NCBI GenBank assembly: GCA_001464055.1
Contig: LNET01000030.1
Coordinates: 1-64,000, forward strand
Direction: 5' to 3'
Length of the DNA: 64,000 bases
DNA from: Burkholderiales bacterium Ga0077543
Lineage (GTDB): Bacteria; Pseudomonadota; Gammaproteobacteria; Burkholderiales; Burkholderiaceae_C
Positions 28,956-36,886 of this stretch are shown here, piece by piece (position 1 is the first letter of the stretch; each line of letters opens with the position of its first letter). Under the pieces are notes generated by a model. It was given only the letters and a program-made list of their open reading frames with translations, did no database searches and had not been told where the DNA came from. The position numbers and the translations under genes were made by a program.

Positions 28956-28956
28956 C

Positions 28957-29229
28957 GTGAGCTTGTCGATCCAGCGCGACGACCTGCTGCCCGCACGCCA
29001 TTGCATCGGCCGCTGGTGCGAGGCGGCCGAGGGCCGCCGCTTCGACGTGAGCGACCCCGCCACCGACAGCGTGCCCGACAGCGGCGCGGCCGACGCGAGC
29101 GCCGCGCTGGAGGCCGCCCGTGCCGCCTTTGGTGACGTGAAGGCAGCGGGCGACGGCCGCGAAGGCTCGGTGCACGGCCTGGACGACGACCTGAGCCTGA
29201 AGTACGCTTTCCAGGGCAACCTGCGCTGA
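28957..29229 (+). pseudogene. In-frame deletion remnant of a succinate-semialdehyde dehydrogenase-type ALDH
   Basis: A 90-codon frame starting with GTG one base after the preceding stop. Residues ~1-58 match the ALDH/GabD N-terminus (IGRWCEAAEGRRFDVSDPAT, then VPDSGAADASAALEAARAAF). Residues ~59-90 match the extreme C-terminus (GDVKAAGDGREGSVHGLDD, LSLKYAF), where family members have FGGVKxSGxGREGS...LExKY. The roughly 390 residues between, including the NAD-binding fold and catalytic Cys and Glu, are gone. The frame remains open and its stop overlaps the next start (TGATG), so it may still be translated as coupling leader. It cannot be an active dehydrogenase. Confidence 0.8.
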
Positions 29230-30731
29230 TGGCGAAGCCCCCGATGCGCGACGAAAGCCCTTCTTCGCCCTTGCAGGCCCTGGCAGCCGCAGGCCGGCTG
29301 CAGCAGGTCTACATCGACGGCACCTGGGTGCGGCCGGCAGGGCAGGCACTTTTCGAACTGGTCGACCCGTCGACCGAGCAGGCCGTGGCCGAGATCGCGC
29401 TTGGCGATGCGCAGGACGTGGCGCACGCCGTGGCCGCGGCGCGGGGCGCCTTCGGGGCCTGGTCGGCCACGGCGCCGCAGCAACGCGCGGAGTTGCTGCA
29501 GCGGCTGCACGCGCTGGTGCTGGCGCGGGCCGAGACGCTGGCGCAGGCGATCTCGCTCGAGATGGGCAGCGCCATCACGGTGGCGCGCGCCGCCCAGGTG
29601 CCGGTGGCGGCAGAGCACCTGCGCGTGGTGGCCGATCTGGCGGGCAGCTACGCCTTCGTCAAGCCGCGCGGCAGCGCCGTGATCCAGCGCGAGGCCATCG
29701 GCGTGTGCGGGCTGATCACGCCCTGGAACTGGCCGCTGTACCAGATCACCGCCAAAGTGGGCCCGGCGCTCGCGGCGGGCTGCACCGTGGTGCTCAAGCC
29801 CAGCGAGCTGTCACCGCTGAGCGCGCTGCTGTTCGCAGAACTGGTGCACGAGGCCGGCGTGCCGGCGGGCGTGTTCAACCTGGTGCCGGGCACCGGGCCC
29901 GAGGTGGGAACGGCGCTGGCCACGCACCCCGAGGTGGACATGATCTCCATCACCGGCTCCACGCGCGCCGGCGTGCTGGTGGCCCAGGCCGCGGCGCCCA
30001 CGGTGAAGCGCGTGGCGCAGGAGCTGGGCGGCAAGTCGCCCAACCTGATCCTGCCCGATGCCGACCTGGCCCGCGCCATCCCGGCCGCGGTGGCCGCGGG
30101 CATGCGCAACGTCGGCCAGAGCTGCAGCGCGCCCACACGGATGATCGTGCCGCGCGCGCGTCTGGCCGAGGTGGAGCAGCTCGCCCGCGAGGCCGTGGCC
30201 ACGATGGTGGTGGGCGACCCGCACTCGCCGGCCACCACCCACGGGCCGCTGGCCAACCGCGCGCAGTTCCAGCGCGTGCAGGCGCTGATCGCCGTGGGCC
30301 TGGCCGAAGGCGCGCGCCTGGTGTGCGGCGGCCCGGGCAGGCCAGCCGGTCTGGAGCGTGGCTTCTACGCGCAACCCACGCTGTTCTCCGACGTGCTGCC
30401 CGCGATGCGCATCGCGCAGGAAGAGATCTTCGGCCCGGTGCTGGTGATCATGGCCTATGACAGCGTCGATGAGGCCGTGGCCATCGCCAACGCCACCGAG
30501 TACGGCCTGGGCGCCCATGTGCAGGGCCAGGACCTGGCCGCGGCGCGCGCCGTGGCCCTGCGCATCCGCGCCGGCCAGGTGCACATCAACAACCCGGCCT
30601 GGCGGCCTGACGTGCCCTTCGGCGGCTACAAGCAGTCGGGCAACGGGCGCGAGTACGGCGTCGAGGGGCTCGAGGAGTACCTCGAGACCAAGGCCATCCT
30701 GGGTTGGGGCGAGACCGCCGCCACGCCCTGA
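29229..30731 (+). CDS. NAD(P)-dependent aldehyde dehydrogenase
   Basis: 500 residues. The catalytic cysteine is C299 in GQSCSAPTR and the general-base glutamate is E265 in ELGGKSPN. Other landmarks are the ITPWNWPLYQITAKVGPALAAG segment (around residue 160), VVLKPSELSPL, TGSTRAG, QEEIFGPVLV and PFGGYKQSGNGREYG. It would oxidise an aldehyde produced upstream, for example by the FAD oxidases, to an acid. The start overlaps the stop of the ALDH remnant by one base. Alternative Met starts exist at codons 1 and 6. Confidence 0.92.
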   Translation: MAKPPMRDESPSSPLQALAAAGRLQQVYIDGTWVRPAGQALFELVDPSTEQAVAEIALGDAQDVAHAVAAARGAFGAWSATAPQQRAELLQRLHALVLARAETLAQAISLEMGSAITVARAAQVPVAAEHLRVVADLAGSYAFVKPRGSAVIQREAIGVCGLITPWNWPLYQITAKVGPALAAGCTVVLKPSELSPLSALLFAELVHEAGVPAGVFNLVPGTGPEVGTALATHPEVDMISITGSTRAGVLVAQAAAPTVKRVAQELGGKSPNLILPDADLARAIPAAVAAGMRNVGQSCSAPTRMIVPRARLAEVEQLAREAVATMVVGDPHSPATTHGPLANRAQFQRVQALIAVGLAEGARLVCGGPGRPAGLERGFYAQPTLFSDVLPAMRIAQEEIFGPVLVIMAYDSVDEAVAIANATEYGLGAHVQGQDLAAARAVALRIRAGQVHINNPAWRPDVPFGGYKQSGNGREYGVEGLEEYLETKAILGWGETAATP

Positions 30732-30781
30732 AGGCGCGCCCGATCCGATCTCCACATCGACTTGATCCAAGGACACCCACG

Positions 30782-31519
30782 ATGACCGCTGCCCTGCTGC
30801 TGCACCGCGCCGATGGCGGCCGGCCTTCATGCACCTTCCAACCAGCCGCCTTCGGCACGTCCGACCCCTGGGCCGCGGCGCGCGAGATCGCCTGGCAAGG
30901 CCCGGGCGCGATGTGCGCAGGCCGCATCACGCTCAGCGGCGAGATCGACGTCGCCCAGCATCCGCACACCGAGATCTGGGTGGTTGTCGATGGCGAATTG
31001 AGCCTGCGCGCGCCCGGCTCTCCCGCGCGGGTGCTGGGCCGTGGCGAAGCTGCCGTCATCGCCCGCGGCACGGCGCTGCAGGTGCAGGTGCGGGGCCGGG
31101 CCGTGGTCGGCTTTTGTGCCTTTGAAGCACAGGCCGGGACGCCGGCAAGCCCGGCAGGCCCGGCAGGCATCACCGCGCTGCATGCCCAGGCCGACTTCAA
31201 GCCCTCCAGCCCGCCGGCCGCACACCTGCTGCTGGGCCCCACGCCCCAGTGCCGCAGCGACAACGTCTTCCACGACGAAGCCGCGGCCGTGCAGGCCGGC
31301 ACCTGGGACAGCACGCCCTACCACCGCATCGTGCGCCCGCATCCGGTCAACGAGTTCATGTTCCTGCTGGCCGGCCGCGTGCACTTCGCCAGCCCCGACG
31401 GCAGCGTGCTCGAAGCCGGCCCGGGCGACGCGGTGTTCGTCCCGCACGGCACGCCCATCGGCTGGGAGAGCCGCGAGACCGTGGCCAAGTTCTACCTCGT
31501 CCAGAGCCTGCCGGCCTGA
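30782..31519 (+). CDS. Two-domain cupin protein (Cupin_3/DUF861-like)
   Basis: 245 residues from the ATG at 30782. The second cupin is clear: GTWDSTPYHRIVRPHPVNE (about residues 175-193), FMFLLAGRVHFASPDG, then AGPGDAVFVPHGTPIGWE. An N-terminal weaker cupin contains HPHTEIWVVVDGELSLRA and GRGEAAVIARGTAL. The His/Glu positions could bind a metal. Cupin_3 proteins next to FAD amine oxidases are common in Burkholderiales and Rhizobiales, but their reaction is generally unknown. A sensor or aminohydrolase-like role is possible. Confidence 0.8.
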   Translation: MTAALLLHRADGGRPSCTFQPAAFGTSDPWAAAREIAWQGPGAMCAGRITLSGEIDVAQHPHTEIWVVVDGELSLRAPGSPARVLGRGEAAVIARGTALQVQVRGRAVVGFCAFEAQAGTPASPAGPAGITALHAQADFKPSSPPAAHLLLGPTPQCRSDNVFHDEAAAVQAGTWDSTPYHRIVRPHPVNEFMFLLAGRVHFASPDGSVLEAGPGDAVFVPHGTPIGWESRETVAKFYLVQSLPA

Positions 31520-31549
31520 ACCGGCACACCAGGCGAACCACCCCGCACC

Positions 31550-32875
31550 ATGCCCCCACCGCTTCGTCTGCTGGACACCCCGTCCCAGCCTCCCGCCCGC
31601 GCCGATGTCGTCATCATCGGCGGCGGCATCATCGGCGCCTTCACCGGCTACTACCTGGCGCGCCGCGGGCTGTCCGTGGTGCTGCTGGAAAAGGGCCGCA
31701 TCGGTGCCGAACAGAGCAGCCGCAACTGGGGCTGGTGCCGGCAGCAGAACCGCGACGCGCGCGAACTGCCCATGTCCACCCAGAGCCTGGCGCTGTGGGA
31801 ACAGTTCAGCGCCGACACCGGCGAGGACACCGGCTTCTCGCGCTGCGGACTCTTCTACCTGAGCGACGACGAGGAAGAGCTGGACCGCTGGGCGCGCTGG
31901 CGCGACTTCGCCAAGACCGCCGGCGTGACCACGCACATGCTCAGCGGCGCCGAGGCCACGCAGCGCGGCCACGCCACCGGGCGCGCCTGGAAAGGCGGCG
32001 TGTTCTCGCCCACCGACGGCACCGCCGACCCCGGCAAGGCGGCACCGGCCGCCGCCGCGGCGATGATCAAGCTGGGCGGCATCGTCGTGCAGCAGTGCGC
32101 GGCGCGCGGGCTGGAGCTCGAAGGCGGACGCGTCAGCGGCGTCGTCACCGAAGCCGGCGTCATCAAGACGCGCAGCGTGGTGCACACCGGGGGCGCCTGG
32201 GCCTCGTCGTTCTGCCGCCAGCTGGGCATCCGCTTCCCGGTGGCCACGGTGCGCCAGGCCATCGTGCGCGCCGGGCCGGTGCAGCAGCCCCTGCCGGCCA
32301 CGCTGCACACCGCCCGCATCTCGCTCACGCGGCGCAGCGACGGCAGCTACACGCTGGCCATCAGCGGCCGCGGCCGCGTGGACCCGACACCGCAGCTGCT
32401 GCGCTTTGCGCCGCAGTTCGTGCCGATGTTCGCCAAGCGCTGGCGCAATGTCTTCCCGGGCGGGCTCGAAGGCATCCGCAGCGGCCACGAGACCCTGGCG
32501 CGCTGGCGCCTGGACGCCCCCACGCCAATGGAACGCATGCGCGTGCTGGACCCGCGGCCCGACCCGCGCGCCGTGCAGCAGACCTGGCAGCGCGCCGTGG
32601 AGCTGCTGCCGGCGCTGGCCGAAGGCGGCATCGCCGACACCTGGGCCGGCTTCGTCGACAGCACGCCCGACGGCGTGCCGGCCATCGGCGAGACGAAGGA
32701 AGTGCCGGGCTTCGTGCTGGCCGCCGGCTTCTCGGGCCACGGCTTCGGCATCGGGCCGGGCGCCGGGCATCTGATCGCCGACCTGGTGAGCGGCGCGCCG
32801 CCGATCTTCGACCCCACGCCGTTCCGGCCCGAGCGCTTCAGCCAGTCGGCCTGGGGCAAGGTGGCGGACTTCTAG
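31550..32875 (+). CDS. FAD-dependent oxidoreductase (DAO family), second copy
   Basis: 441 residues. The FAD-binding motif is DVVIIGGGIIGAFTGYYLARRG with the acidic contact in VLLEKGRIG. An unusual segment SSRNWGWCRQQNRD follows, where typical members have SGRNGG. The C-terminal FAD motif is LAAGFSGHGFGIGPGAGHLIADL. It belongs to the D-amino acid oxidase/glycine oxidase superfamily but is clearly divergent from the oxidase at 21320. It ends the rightward cluster. Likely oxidises a secondary amine, opine-like compound or imino acid. Confidence 0.85.
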   Translation: MPPPLRLLDTPSQPPARADVVIIGGGIIGAFTGYYLARRGLSVVLLEKGRIGAEQSSRNWGWCRQQNRDARELPMSTQSLALWEQFSADTGEDTGFSRCGLFYLSDDEEELDRWARWRDFAKTAGVTTHMLSGAEATQRGHATGRAWKGGVFSPTDGTADPGKAAPAAAAAMIKLGGIVVQQCAARGLELEGGRVSGVVTEAGVIKTRSVVHTGGAWASSFCRQLGIRFPVATVRQAIVRAGPVQQPLPATLHTARISLTRRSDGSYTLAISGRGRVDPTPQLLRFAPQFVPMFAKRWRNVFPGGLEGIRSGHETLARWRLDAPTPMERMRVLDPRPDPRAVQQTWQRAVELLPALAEGGIADTWAGFVDSTPDGVPAIGETKEVPGFVLAAGFSGHGFGIGPGAGHLIADLVSGAPPIFDPTPFRPERFSQSAWGKVADF

Positions 32876-32893
32876 CGCGCGGGCCGGGCCACT

Positions 32894-33826
32894 TCAGTAG
32901 CCGCGGGCCCGATCGACGAGTCCCACCAGGGCTTCGCCCCGCGCATGGCGGCGCAGGTGGTCGATGACCACGCGCGCGGCGCTGTGCGGCTGCGTCATGC
33001 TGGCGATGTGGGGCGTGATCTGCAGGCGCGGGTGCGCCCACAGAAGGCTTTCCGGCGGCAGCGGCTCGGGGTCGGTGACGTCGAGCACGGCTTCGGCCAG
33101 CTGGCCGCTGTCCAGCGCCTGCAGCAGGTCGGCCGTCAGCAGCTGCGGCCCGCGGCCCACGTGCACCAGGCTAGCGCCGCGCGGCAGGCGCGCAAACAGC
33201 GCAGCGTTCAGGAAGCCGCGCGTGCTGTCGGTCAGCGGCAGCAGGCAGACGAGGACATGCGTGCGCGCCAGGAAGGCGTCCAGCTCGTCAGCGCCCGCAT
33301 GACAGTGCACGCCGGGCACGGCGTGGCGCGAGCGGCTCCAGCCCGCCGTGTCGAAGCCCAGCGCCACCAGTTGCGCCAGCACCGCCTGGCCCAGCGAGCC
33401 CAGGCCCAGCACGCCCACGCGGCACTCGGCCGCGGTACGCACCGGCAGGGGCTGCCACAGACGCTGGGCCTGGGCACGGCGGTAGGCCGGCCGGTCGCGG
33501 TGCAGGTCGAGCACGGCGTGCGTGACGTACTCCACCATGCCTTGCACGATGCCGGGCTCGACCATGCGCACCACGGGCAGCTGCGGCGGCAGCGCGGTGA
33601 AGTCGAACTGGTCGACACCGGCGCCGGTGGAAAACAGCAGCTCCAGGTTCGGGAACCGCGTGGCCAGGTCGGCGGGCGGCAGCCAGGCCGCCAGATAGCG
33701 GACGGCCTCGGGTTCGCCGATGTCGGGCCAGATGCGGAAGTCGACCTCCGGCATCTCGCGGCGGAAGACCTCGGCCCAGATCTGGCCGCGCTGGGGGTCG
33801 GCCTTGTAGGCGAAGACAGGACGCAT
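32894..33826 (-). CDS. ghrA: Glyoxylate/hydroxypyruvate reductase A-like D-2-hydroxyacid dehydrogenase
   Basis: 310 residues, the GhrA length. The coenzyme motif is GVLGLGSLGQAV. The catalytic arginine is in LVHVGRGPQL, the glutamate in LDVTDPEPLPPES, and the histidine in LQITPHIAS. The N-terminus (AEVFRREMPEVDFRIWPD) and TGAGVDQF are typical. It reduces glyoxylate or hydroxypyruvate with NAD(P)H in the cytoplasm. It faces the catabolic cluster with an 18-base gap and could handle 2-keto acids made there, but this is inference. Confidence 0.88.
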   Translation of the reverse strand: MRPVFAYKADPQRGQIWAEVFRREMPEVDFRIWPDIGEPEAVRYLAAWLPPADLATRFPNLELLFSTGAGVDQFDFTALPPQLPVVRMVEPGIVQGMVEYVTHAVLDLHRDRPAYRRAQAQRLWQPLPVRTAAECRVGVLGLGSLGQAVLAQLVALGFDTAGWSRSRHAVPGVHCHAGADELDAFLARTHVLVCLLPLTDSTRGFLNAALFARLPRGASLVHVGRGPQLLTADLLQALDSGQLAEAVLDVTDPEPLPPESLLWAHPRLQITPHIASMTQPHSAARVVIDHLRRHARGEALVGLVDRARGY

Positions 33827-33999
33827 GGGAGCTCAGGTACGGGCTGGTCGTGGCGGGGGACGCCAACCGACTCTACGGAATCGCCTCGACAGGCGGGCAC
33901 CGATCTGCCGCCGCGGCCTGCAAGTTCGTGCTGAATGCAGGCCGCCCCTGGCATCATGCCTGCGCATTCGCCGCTTTCACCCGCCAGCCGGAGGCCCCC

Positions 34000-36849
34000 T
34001 TGAAGATCGAAGAACGCAACGTCTACGTCGGCCCGTCGCTGTACGCCCACTTCCCGGTCATCCGGCTGGTGCTGGACCTGGGGCCGCTGGAAGCCTGGCC
34101 CAGCGCGAAGCTGGGCCCGGCCTTCATCGACGGCCTGCTCGCGGCGCTGCCGGGCCTGCAAGACCATGGCTGCAGCTTCGGCGAGGCAGGCGGCTTCGTG
34201 CGCCGGCTTCGCGGCGGGCCGCAGGTGGGCGACGACCCGGAACAGCAGCAGGGCACCTGGCTGGGCCATGTCTTCGAACACGTGGCCATCGAACTGCAGA
34301 ACATCGCAGGCGAAGACGTCAGCTTCGGCAAGACCCGCAGCGTGCCTGGTCGCCCGGGCGTCTACGCCGTCGTCTACGAATATGCGCAGCGCGACGAGGG
34401 CATCGAGGCCGGCGAACTGGCGCTGAAGCTGCTTTGTTCGCTGTTGCCGGCCGAGCTGCGCCCGCAGGATGTGGTGCCCGAGGACTGGCAGTGGGAAGAA
34501 GCCCGCACCGACTTCATCCGCTACGCGCAGCGCCGCGCGCTCGGGCCTTCGACGGCCTCGCTGGTGAAAGCCGCCGACGAACGCAACATCCCCTGGCTGC
34601 GCCTGAACGAGCAGAGCCTGATCCAGCTGGGCCACGGCAAGTTCCAGCAGCGCATCCAGGCCACGGTCACCGGCCGCACCAGCTACATCGCGGTGGAACT
34701 GGCACAGGACAAGGAAGAGACCAACAAGATCCTGGCCAACTGCGGCCTGCCGGTGCCGCAGCAGGAACTGGTGCGCAGCGCCGACCGCGCCGTGCGCGCG
34801 GCAGAGCGCCTGGGCACCCCGGTGGTGACCAAGCCCTACAACGGCAACCACGGCCGCGGCATCAGCATCGGCCTGAAGACGGCCGACGAGGTGCGCGCCG
34901 GCTTCGAGGCCGCCGCCGAACACAGCAGCAGCGTCATCGTCGAGACCTATCTGCAGGGCGACGACCACCGCCTGCTGGTGGTCGGCGGCGAACTGATCGC
35001 CGCCACGAAACGCACGCCGGGCCGCGTCATCGGCGACGGCAGGCACACGGTGAAACAGCTGGTCGAGACCGTCAACCTGGACCCGCGCCGCGGCATCGGC
35101 CACGAGAAGGTGATGACGCGCATCGAACTCGACGCGCAGGCCGACACGATGCTGGCGCGCCAGGGCATGACGCTGGACAGCGTGCCCGCTGCCGGCCAGG
35201 AGGTGCTGTTGCGCAGCACCGCCAACCTGTCCACCGGCGGCACGGCCACCGACGTCACCGACATCATCCACCCCGACAACCGCGAGATGGCCGTGCGCGC
35301 CGTCACCGCCATCGGCCTGGACGTGGGCGGCGTCGACTTCCTCTGCCCCGACATCACCGAAAGCTACAGGACCGTCGGTGGCGGCATCTGCGAGATCAAT
35401 GCCGCACCCGGTTTCCGCATGCACGTGGCGCCCAGTGAAGGCACGCCGCGCGACGCCGCCGGGCCCGTCATCGACATGCTGTTCCCGCCCGGCAGTTCGG
35501 CCCGCGTGCCGATTGCCGCCATCACCGGCACCAACGGCAAGACCACCACCAGCCGGATGCTGGCGCACATCACGAAGATGGCCGGCTACACGCCGGGGCT
35601 GACCACCACCGACGGCGTCTACATCGACGGCCAGCGCACCGTGGAAGGCGACATGACCGGCCCGGTGGCCACGCGCATGGTGCTGGCCGACCCGAAGATC
35701 GACATGGCGGTGCTGGAAGTCGCGCGCGGCGGCCTGCTGCGCGCCGGCATGGGCGTGCCTTTCGTCAACGTGGGCGCGGTGCTGAACGTCAGGAGCGACC
35801 ACCTGGGCATGAAGGGCATCAACACCCTGGAAGAGCTGGCGGAAGTCAAGCGCATCGTCGTCGAGGTAGCGCGCGACTGCGCGGTGCTGAACGCCGACGA
35901 CGACAACGTCATCCGCATGAGCGCCCACACCGACGCCAGGCACCTGTGCTACGTGACCACCAACCCGCAGCATGCGGTGGTGAAGGAACACATCCGCGCC
36001 GGCGGCCGCGCCTGCGCGCTGGAAGCGGGCGTGAACGGGCAGATGATCACGCTCTACGACAAGGGCCGGCACATCCCGCTGATGTGGACGCACCTGATTC
36101 CGGCCACGCTGGAAGGCCGCGCCATGCACAACGTGCAGAACGCGATGTTCGCCGCCGCACTGGCCTTCAGCCTGGATATCAAGCTCGACGCCATCCGCCA
36201 GGGCTTGCGCACCTTCGACACCACCTTCTTCCAGGCCCCGGGCCGGATGAACGTCTACGACGAACACCCGTTCAAGGTGATCTTCGACTACGCGCACAAC
36301 GCCCACGCGGTGGGTGCGATGGCCGACCTGGCAGAGCGGCTGGACGTGCGTGGCCGGCGCATCGTGGTGGTGGCCGGGCCGGGCGACCGGCGCGACGAAG
36401 ACATCCGCGACATCGCCCTGGCCGTGGCCGGCCGCTTCGACCACTACTTCTGCCGCCGCGACGACGGCCTGCGTGGGCGCGCGCCGGATGAGGTGCCGAA
36501 CATGATTGCCGCGGTGCTGCGCGAACGCGGTGTGCCCGAAAGTGCCATCACCATCATTCCCGACGAACAGGAAGCCATCGACGCGGCCTTGCGCATGGGC
36601 CAGTTCGGCGACCTGCTCCTGGTCTTCGCCGACGCCCTGACGCGCAGCTGGAAGCAGGTGACGAAGTTCAGGCCCGAAGGCGTGGCCGCGCCGGTGGCCG
36701 CGCCGTCGATGAAGCGCACGCTGGCGGCCGAGGCCGAAGACCGGGGTGAAGAAGAAGCCAGGCCGCTGTCCGACGACGGTACGCTGCTGGCCGCCGGCTT
36801 CGTGCGCGACCAGCGTGGACTGCGCTTTGTCGGCGAAGCGGCCGATTGA
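34000..36849 (+). CDS. cphA: Cyanophycin synthetase (ATP-grasp plus Mur ligase)
   Basis: 949 residues from a TTG at 34000, chosen because it gives the family start (KIEERNVYVGPSLYAHFPV) and has GGAG seven bases upstream. The enzyme builds multi-L-arginyl-poly-L-aspartate from ATP, aspartate and arginine. The N-terminal domain has HVFEHVAIE (H90, H94, E98), a possible metal site. The ATP-grasp domain (~220-480) includes VTKPYNGNHGRGISIGL and GGGICEINAAPGFRMH. The Mur-ligase domain has P-loop GTNGKT at 510-515, LEVARGGLLRAG and DYAHNAHAV. The frame stays open upstream to 33850, but those residues do not resemble the family. Confidence 0.94.
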   Translation: MKIEERNVYVGPSLYAHFPVIRLVLDLGPLEAWPSAKLGPAFIDGLLAALPGLQDHGCSFGEAGGFVRRLRGGPQVGDDPEQQQGTWLGHVFEHVAIELQNIAGEDVSFGKTRSVPGRPGVYAVVYEYAQRDEGIEAGELALKLLCSLLPAELRPQDVVPEDWQWEEARTDFIRYAQRRALGPSTASLVKAADERNIPWLRLNEQSLIQLGHGKFQQRIQATVTGRTSYIAVELAQDKEETNKILANCGLPVPQQELVRSADRAVRAAERLGTPVVTKPYNGNHGRGISIGLKTADEVRAGFEAAAEHSSSVIVETYLQGDDHRLLVVGGELIAATKRTPGRVIGDGRHTVKQLVETVNLDPRRGIGHEKVMTRIELDAQADTMLARQGMTLDSVPAAGQEVLLRSTANLSTGGTATDVTDIIHPDNREMAVRAVTAIGLDVGGVDFLCPDITESYRTVGGGICEINAAPGFRMHVAPSEGTPRDAAGPVIDMLFPPGSSARVPIAAITGTNGKTTTSRMLAHITKMAGYTPGLTTTDGVYIDGQRTVEGDMTGPVATRMVLADPKIDMAVLEVARGGLLRAGMGVPFVNVGAVLNVRSDHLGMKGINTLEELAEVKRIVVEVARDCAVLNADDDNVIRMSAHTDARHLCYVTTNPQHAVVKEHIRAGGRACALEAGVNGQMITLYDKGRHIPLMWTHLIPATLEGRAMHNVQNAMFAAALAFSLDIKLDAIRQGLRTFDTTFFQAPGRMNVYDEHPFKVIFDYAHNAHAVGAMADLAERLDVRGRRIVVVAGPGDRRDEDIRDIALAVAGRFDHYFCRRDDGLRGRAPDEVPNMIAAVLRERGVPESAITIIPDEQEAIDAALRMGQFGDLLLVFADALTRSWKQVTKFRPEGVAAPVAAPSMKRTLAAEAEDRGEEEARPLSDDGTLLAAGFVRDQRGLRFVGEAAD

Positions 36850-36886
36850 TCCGCCTGTACGCGTCCTGGCCCCGGCCCGCAGCCCG

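Noticed and set aside
28957-29229. Reading the 90-codon frame as a functional small protein gene
   Set aside because: Both ends match the two ends of an aldehyde dehydrogenase, so a deletion remnant explains it better.
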